Shown piece after piece: positions 7,956 through 11,678 of a stretch of 11,678 nucleotides of DNA; positions within the stretch are counted from its first letter, which is position 1, and the number at the start of each line of letters is the position of its first letter. The notes under the pieces are model-generated. The model was not told the origin of the DNA. It did not search any database and saw nothing but the letters and a program-made list of their open reading frames with translations. A program made the position numbers and the translations under genes. The DNA is from Planococcus sp. (in: firmicutes) (GTDB taxonomy: Bacteria; Bacillota; Bacilli; Bacillales_A; Planococcaceae). The stretch covers positions 1-11,678 of the forward strand of contig JASLAI010000129.1 in NCBI GenBank assembly GCA_030147225.1, in the 5' to 3' direction.

Positions 7956-8195
7956 AGACTGATAGACAAACACATTGATGGAGACAGTATAAAATCGCAT
8001 CCGGACAGAAACGGGACCCTTGGCTGAAAGGCCCCGACGACATACGATTTTAGAAAGCTACTCCGGAGTGCAGCTAATCCCTGCCGTTGAACCGCGTTAA
8101 GGTGTTCGAGAGACACGGAGCTTGATGGTCCGTGTAACTAGGGTGGTACCGCGAATAAAGCCTTCGTCCCTTTTTTGGGATGAGGGCTTTTTATT
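7956..8195 (+). ncRNA. Alanine T-box riboswitch leader of alaS
   Basis: tRNA-sensing leader RNA that lets alaS be transcribed through when uncharged tRNA-Ala accumulates. The conserved T-box sequence AGGGTGGTACCGCG is at 8140-8153, with the TGGT that pairs with the tRNA acceptor end at 8144-8147. Stem I can be traced: GGAG (7980-7983) with CTCC (8061-8064), then AAAATCG (7991-7997) with CGATTTT (8045-8051). The internal loop between them has AGTA-like sequence on the 5' side. On its 3' side is GCT (8057-8059) followed by A, the expected place of the specifier codon, and GCT is an alanine codon. Stem III is ACACGGA (8113-8119) with TCCGTGT (8129-8135). The identity of the downstream gene (alanyl-tRNA synthetase) agrees with the specifier. 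Outer boundaries are approximate. Confidence 0.95.
8157..8195 (+). terminator. T-box attenuator (rho-independent terminator)
   Basis: AAAGCCTTCGTCCC (8157-8170) pairs with GGGATGAGGGCTTT (8177-8190) around six T residues, with two G-T pairs, and is followed by TTATT. The alternative antiterminator would pair AGGG at the start of the T-box sequence with CCTT in the 5' arm, which would disrupt this hairpin when uncharged tRNA binds. It sits 20 bases before the alaS start. Confidence 0.92.
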
Positions 8196-8215
8196 ATGTT
8201 AAGGAGGAAAAACAG

Positions 8216-10840
8216 ATGAAAAATTTAAAAGCTGAAGACATCAGACAATTGTATCTCGACTTCTTTAAAGAAAAGGGCCACGACCAGGAGCCGAGTGCGC
8301 CGCTTGTGCCTTTTGAAGATCCGTCCTTGCTGTGGATCAACAGCGGTGTCGCCACTCTGAAGAAATATTTTGATGGCCGCGTCATTCCTGAAAATCCGCG
8401 CATCGTCAACGCGCAAAAGTCAATCCGCACAAACGACATTGAAAACGTCGGCAAAACAGCACGCCATCACACATTCTTTGAAATGCTTGGAAACTTCTCT
8501 ATCGGTGAATACTTCAAGACCGAAGCAATTCATTGGGCTTGGGAATTTCTGACGGATGACAAATGGATTGGTTTTGACCCTGAAAAATTATCGGTCACCA
8601 TCCATCCGGAAGACGAAGAAGCATATGATATTTGGTTGAACGAAGTCGGCGTTCCGGCTGAGCGCATCATCCGCCTGGAAGGCAACTTCTGGGACATTGG
8701 TGAAGGCCCAAGCGGACCGAACTCTGAAATTTTTTACGACCGCGGCGAAAGCTACGGCAATGACCTGAATGACCCTGAATTGTACCCGGGCGGTGAAAAC
8801 GACCGCTACCTGGAAATTTGGAACTTGGTCTTCTCGCAATTCAACCATAATCCAGATCATACCTACACACCGCTGCCAAAACAGAACATCGATACGGGTA
8901 TGGGCTTGGAGCGTATGGCTTCTGTGGTCCAAGATGTACCGACCAACTATGATACGGATTTGTTCGTACCGATTATCCAAAAAACCGAGGAAATTTCCGG
9001 TAAGAAATACGGCAAAGATGCCGATATGGATATGGCTTTCAAGGTGATCGCCGACCACATCCGCACCGTAGCATTTGCTATCGGAGACGGGGCATTGCCG
9101 TCAAATGAAGGGCGCGGTTATGTATTGCGCCGCCTGCTTCGCCGCGCTGTCCGCTATGCGAAGAAGTTGGGCGTCGAAAAACCGTTCCTCTACGAATTGG
9201 TTCCAGTTGTCGGCGATATCATGAAAAACTTCTATCCGGAAGTAAATGACAAGCAGGACTTTATCATCCGTGTCATGAAGTTGGAAGAAGAACGTTTCCA
9301 TGAAACACTTCACGACGGCTTGGCAATTTTATCGTCGGTTGTGGAAAAACAAAAAGCAGCTGGCCAATCGGTAATACCGGGCGAAGATGCATTCCGCCTA
9401 TACGACACGTATGGTTTCCCGGTAGAGCTGACCGAAGAATATGCGGAAGAAGAAGGCATGGCAATCGATCATGAAGGCTTTGAAGCAGCAATGCAGGCGC
9501 AGCGCGACCGCGCAAGAAAAGCCCGCCAAAACGTCAATTCCATGCAGACACAATCTGAAGTGCTGGGGAATATTAAAGAAGCCAGCGAATTTATCGGCTA
9601 CAGCCAAACAGTATCGGATGCAGAAATTTTATATATTATCAAAGATGGTGAGCTTGCTGACAGCGCACACGAAGGCGAAGAAGTGCAGGTCATCTTGAAT
9701 CAGACGCCTTTTTACGCTGAAAGCGGCGGACAGATAGCAGACCGTGGAACCTTGAGCAACGATTTGGTTCAAGCGGCTGTGCTGGATGTCAAAAAAGCGC
9801 CAAATGGCCAGAACCTGCATTCAGTGCGCGTGGAGACAGGCGAGTTGACGAAGTCGACGGTGCACGCTCAGGTAGATGCTTCTGAACGCCGCCACACCGT
9901 TAAAAACCATACAGCAACGCACCTCCTGCACCAAGCGTTGAAAGATGTATTGGGTGCACACGTTAACCAGGCTGGATCTTATGTAGGCCCTGATCGCCTG
10001 CGTTTTGACTTCTCTCATTTCGGTCAAGTGACAAATGAGGAACTAGAGACAATCGAGCGGATCGTCAATGAAAAAGTATGGGAAGGCATTGCAGTCCAGA
10101 CCGGCTACCACAACTTGCAGGAAGCAAAAGAAATGGGTGCCATGGCATTGTTTGGCGAGAAATACGGTGATGTTGTCCGGGTCGTTGAAATCGGCGGCTA
10201 CTCACTAGAACTTTGCGGTGGTGTCCATGTAGTCAATACTTCAGAAATCGGTTTATTCAAAATCGTTTCAGAAGGAGGCATTGGTGCTGGTATCCGCAGA
10301 ATTGAAGCATTGACCGGAAAAGGCGCTTATAACAGCCTAAAAGACAGCGAACAGGTTTTGGAACAGGCGGCAGGGCTTTTGAAATCTTCTTCAAAAGACA
10401 TGATTCAGAAAGTCCAGTCAGTCCAAGCGGAAATGAAATCACTGCAGCGTGAAAATGAATCCTTGCTTGCTAAGATTTCCAATGCACAGTCTGCAGGTAT
10501 TTTGGATCGTGCACAAAAAGTGGGCGACATCACTGTCTTATCGGTAAAAGTTGAAGCGAAAGACAATAATCAGCTGCGTCAGATGATGGACGACCTGAAA
10601 ACGAAAATCGACAAAGCAGTTATTGTTCTTGGGGCAACAGATGGTGACAAGGTGATGCTTGCTGCAGGAGTTACAAAAGATTTGGCTGGCGGGAACTACC
10701 ATGCCGGACAAATCGTCAAACATGTAGCAGAGCAATGTGGCGGAAAAGGCGGAGGCCGTCCGGACATGGCGATGGCAGGCGCAAAAGATGCCGGGAAACT
10801 GGAGTCGGCGCTCGAATCAGTTTACAGCTTAGTGAAATAG
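8216..10840 (+). CDS. alaS: Alanyl-tRNA synthetase
   Basis: Class II synthetase that charges tRNA-Ala in the cytoplasm and hydrolyses mischarged Ser/Gly-tRNA-Ala. The 874-residue product is full length (B. subtilis AlaS is about 878). The N-terminal catalytic core has the class II motif 2 region [19 protein letters not shown] (near 83-101) and motif 3 GMGLERM (near 230). The editing domain has all four zinc-binding residues: H565 and H569 in HTATH, C667 and H671 in CGGVH. The C-terminal DHHA1 domain has the glycine-rich [16 protein letters not shown] stretch from C841. I start at 8216, where AAGGAGG (8201-8207) is 8 bases upstream and the product begins [13 protein letters not shown]. An upstream in-frame ATG at 8180 lies inside the attenuator hairpin and has no ribosome site. 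It is controlled by the T-box leader. Confidence 0.97.
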   Translation: MKNLKAEDIRQLYLDFFKEKGHDQEPSAPLVPFEDPSLLWINSGVATLKKYFDGRVIPENPRIVNAQKSIRTNDIENVGKTARHHTFFEMLGNFSIGEYFKTEAIHWAWEFLTDDKWIGFDPEKLSVTIHPEDEEAYDIWLNEVGVPAERIIRLEGNFWDIGEGPSGPNSEIFYDRGESYGNDLNDPELYPGGENDRYLEIWNLVFSQFNHNPDHTYTPLPKQNIDTGMGLERMASVVQDVPTNYDTDLFVPIIQKTEEISGKKYGKDADMDMAFKVIADHIRTVAFAIGDGALPSNEGRGYVLRRLLRRAVRYAKKLGVEKPFLYELVPVVGDIMKNFYPEVNDKQDFIIRVMKLEEERFHETLHDGLAILSSVVEKQKAAGQSVIPGEDAFRLYDTYGFPVELTEEYAEEEGMAIDHEGFEAAMQAQRDRARKARQNVNSMQTQSEVLGNIKEASEFIGYSQTVSDAEILYIIKDGELADSAHEGEEVQVILNQTPFYAESGGQIADRGTLSNDLVQAAVLDVKKAPNGQNLHSVRVETGELTKSTVHAQVDASERRHTVKNHTATHLLHQALKDVLGAHVNQAGSYVGPDRLRFDFSHFGQVTNEELETIERIVNEKVWEGIAVQTGYHNLQEAKEMGAMALFGEKYGDVVRVVEIGGYSLELCGGVHVVNTSEIGLFKIVSEGGIGAGIRRIEALTGKGAYNSLKDSEQVLEQAAGLLKSSSKDMIQKVQSVQAEMKSLQRENESLLAKISNAQSAGILDRAQKVGDITVLSVKVEAKDNNQLRQMMDDLKTKIDKAVIVLGATDGDKVMLAAGVTKDLAGGNYHAGQIVKHVAEQCGGKGGGRPDMAMAGAKDAGKLESALESVYSLVK

Positions 10841-10841
10841 G

Positions 10842-10870
10842 TTTAATAAATCCACACTATCGGTTATAAT
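10842..10870 (+). promoter_or_regulatory. Predicted promoter of the ireB-ruvX group
   Basis: Perfect -10 TATAAT at 10865-10870, with a weak TTTAAT (10842-10847) 17 bases upstream, starting two bases after the alaS stop. Transcription would start near 10877, about 50 bases before ireB. No terminator hairpin is seen after alaS, so read-through from alaS is also likely. Confidence 0.48.
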
Positions 10871-10929
10871 GATAATCAGACAGCAGGAGCAATTATTCCT
10901 ATTCAAAATCCGAAAGCGAGGTGCTTGTC

Positions 10930-11196
10930 GTGAGTTCATTTGATCGAACTATGAAATTCGATTCGTCTGATGAGTCGATGGAGCAGGAAGTGAAGCAGGT
11001 AATGCTTCAAGTCCATGCTGCACTTGAAGAAAAAGGTTATAACCCGATCAATCAGATTGTCGGATATTTATTATCAGGTGATCCGGCTTATATTCCTCGC
11101 CACCAGGATGCGCGAAATATGATTCGCAAACTAGAACGGGATGAAATTCTGGAAGAACTGGTAAAGTTCTATATCAAGAAGAATAACGGGGAATAA
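10930..11196 (+). CDS. IreB family regulatory phosphoprotein (YrzL, DUF965)
   Basis: Small cytoplasmic protein of 88 residues. The family member IreB in Enterococcus faecalis is phosphorylated on threonine by the PASTA kinase IreK and dampens intrinsic cephalosporin resistance; B. subtilis YrzL is the equivalent. The highly conserved core is visible at residues 36-58, containing [20 protein letters not shown], followed by [14 protein letters not shown] (66-79). T7 in MSSFDRT matches the N-terminal phosphorylation region of IreB, where T4 and T7 are used; position 4 here is Phe. I choose the GTG at 10930 because GAGGTG (10918-10923) is 6 bases upstream and the product then begins [10 protein letters not shown] like its relatives. 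A GTG at 10921 lies within that ribosome site. Its stop overlaps the ATG at 11196 by one base, so it is tightly linked to ruvX. Confidence 0.9.
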   Translation: MSSFDRTMKFDSSDESMEQEVKQVMLQVHAALEEKGYNPINQIVGYLLSGDPAYIPRHQDARNMIRKLERDEILEELVKFYIKKNNGE

Positions 11197-11198
11197 TG

Positions 11199-11615
11199 AT
11201 GCGCATAATGGGACTTGATGTCGGGTCGAAAACAATTGGGGTCGCAATTAGCGATCCGATGGGCTGGACAGCTCAAGGAATCGAAACCGTCAAAATAAAT
11301 GAAGCGATCGAAGAATTTGGACTGGACCGTCTCGGTGAACTGATTAAGCAATATGAAGTGACCGAAGCAGTTGTCGGGTATCCGAAAAACATGAACAATT
11401 CAATTGGCCCGCGTGCTGAAGCATCTGAAAGATTTGCAGCTTTGCTGAAAGAAGCGTATAGTATACCGGTGGTCCTATGGGATGAACGGCTTACGACGTC
11501 GGCGGCAGAGAAAATGTTGATTTCTGCTGATGTCAGCCGCAAAAATCGCAAAAAAGTGATCGACAAGATGGCGGCAGTCATGATTTTGCAAGGCTATCTT
11601 GATTTTAAAAAATAA
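11199..11615 (+). CDS. ruvX: YqgF/RuvX-family nuclease (Holliday junction resolvase-like, YrrK)
   Basis: RNase H-fold protein of 138 residues, the length of B. subtilis YrrK. The family is called a putative Holliday-junction resolvase; E. coli YqgF is linked to 16S rRNA 5'-end processing, and some members cut DNA junctions. Catalytic acidic positions are visible: D7 in [10 protein letters not shown] (5-14), E96 in DERLTT (95-100) and D122 in [14 protein letters not shown] (122-135). The glycine-rich VGYPKNMN (59-66) is also conserved. Two ATGs stand side by side. GGGGA (11188-11192) is 6 bases from the ATG at 11199 but only 3 from the one at 11196, and family members begin MRIxGLD, so 11199 is favoured. 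It follows ireB with essentially no gap and precedes the DUF1292 gene by 13 bases. Confidence 0.93.
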   Translation: MRIMGLDVGSKTIGVAISDPMGWTAQGIETVKINEAIEEFGLDRLGELIKQYEVTEAVVGYPKNMNNSIGPRAEASERFAALLKEAYSIPVVLWDERLTTSAAEKMLISADVSRKNRKKVIDKMAAVMILQGYLDFKK

Positions 11616-11628
11616 TGAGGTGACGCAA

Positions 11629-11678
11629 ATGGAACACGGACAAGAGCACATTACAGTCGTTGATGAAAACGGCAACGA
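11629..11678 (+). CDS. DUF1292 family protein (YrzB-like), N-terminal fragment
   Basis: The window ends 16 codons into this gene, so only its start is seen: MEHGQEHITVVDENGN. TGAGGTG (11616-11622) lies 6 bases before the ATG. The fragment and its place directly after ruvX match B. subtilis yrzB, a small DUF1292 protein of unknown function that follows yrrK. The identification rests on these residues and on gene order. Confidence 0.72.
   Translation, partial: MEHGQEHITVVDENGN

Noticed and set aside
8180..8215. alaS start at 8180
   Set aside because: This ATG is inside the 3' arm of the T-box attenuator hairpin and has no ribosome site; the ATG at 8216 follows AAGGAGG.
8588..9058. 156-codon minus-strand reading frame opposite alaS
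   Set aside because: It is antisense to conserved AlaS catalytic-domain sequence, with no ribosome site or family signature.

Overview
The window is an ordinary low-to-mid GC Firmicute chromosome segment. The order rarA | cymR - cysteine desulfurase - mnmA - TPR gene - recD2 | alaS - ireB - ruvX - DUF1292 is the conserved Bacillales neighbourhood (B. subtilis yrvN, cymR, yrvO, mnmA, yrrB, yrrC, alaS, yrzL, yrrK, yrzB). The protein sequences and the GC-rich intergenic repeats fit a Planococcaceae-like member (Planococcus / Planomicrobium / Sporosarcina type). That placement is from memory and is moderate in confidence.

Layout. Bases 1-91 hold the rho-independent terminator of rarA, which is transcribed leftward (92-1381). 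A compact divergent intergenic region (1382-1601) carries a rarA promoter on the minus strand and an extended -10 promoter on the plus strand. A tight rightward cluster follows: cymR, a group I cysteine desulfurase, mnmA, a six-repeat TPR gene and recD2 (1602-7416). The next 799 bases to alaS have no gene. They contain two GC-rich structured repeats in opposite orientation, an AT-rich linker, a perfect sigma-A-type promoter and an alanine T-box leader with its terminator. alaS (8216-10840) is followed by a promoter and the closely packed genes ireB, ruvX and the first codons of a DUF1292 gene cut by the window edge.

How the genes fit together. CymR is the cysteine-metabolism repressor. The desulfurase beside it mobilises sulfur from cysteine, and MnmA uses that sulfur to make 2-thiouridine at tRNA position 34. 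RarA and RecD2 serve replication-fork and recombination repair, and RuvX is a YqgF-family nuclease acting on RNA or junctions. AlaS charges tRNA-Ala and is controlled by uncharged tRNA-Ala through the T-box. IreB is a small target of the PASTA-kinase pathway.

I found no undescribed multi-gene system. All genes are recognisable housekeeping genes, intact except for the one cut at the edge. The parts least explained by known genes are the pair of inverted GC-rich repeats at 7459-7637 and 7760-7863, and the AT-rich leader of cymR.
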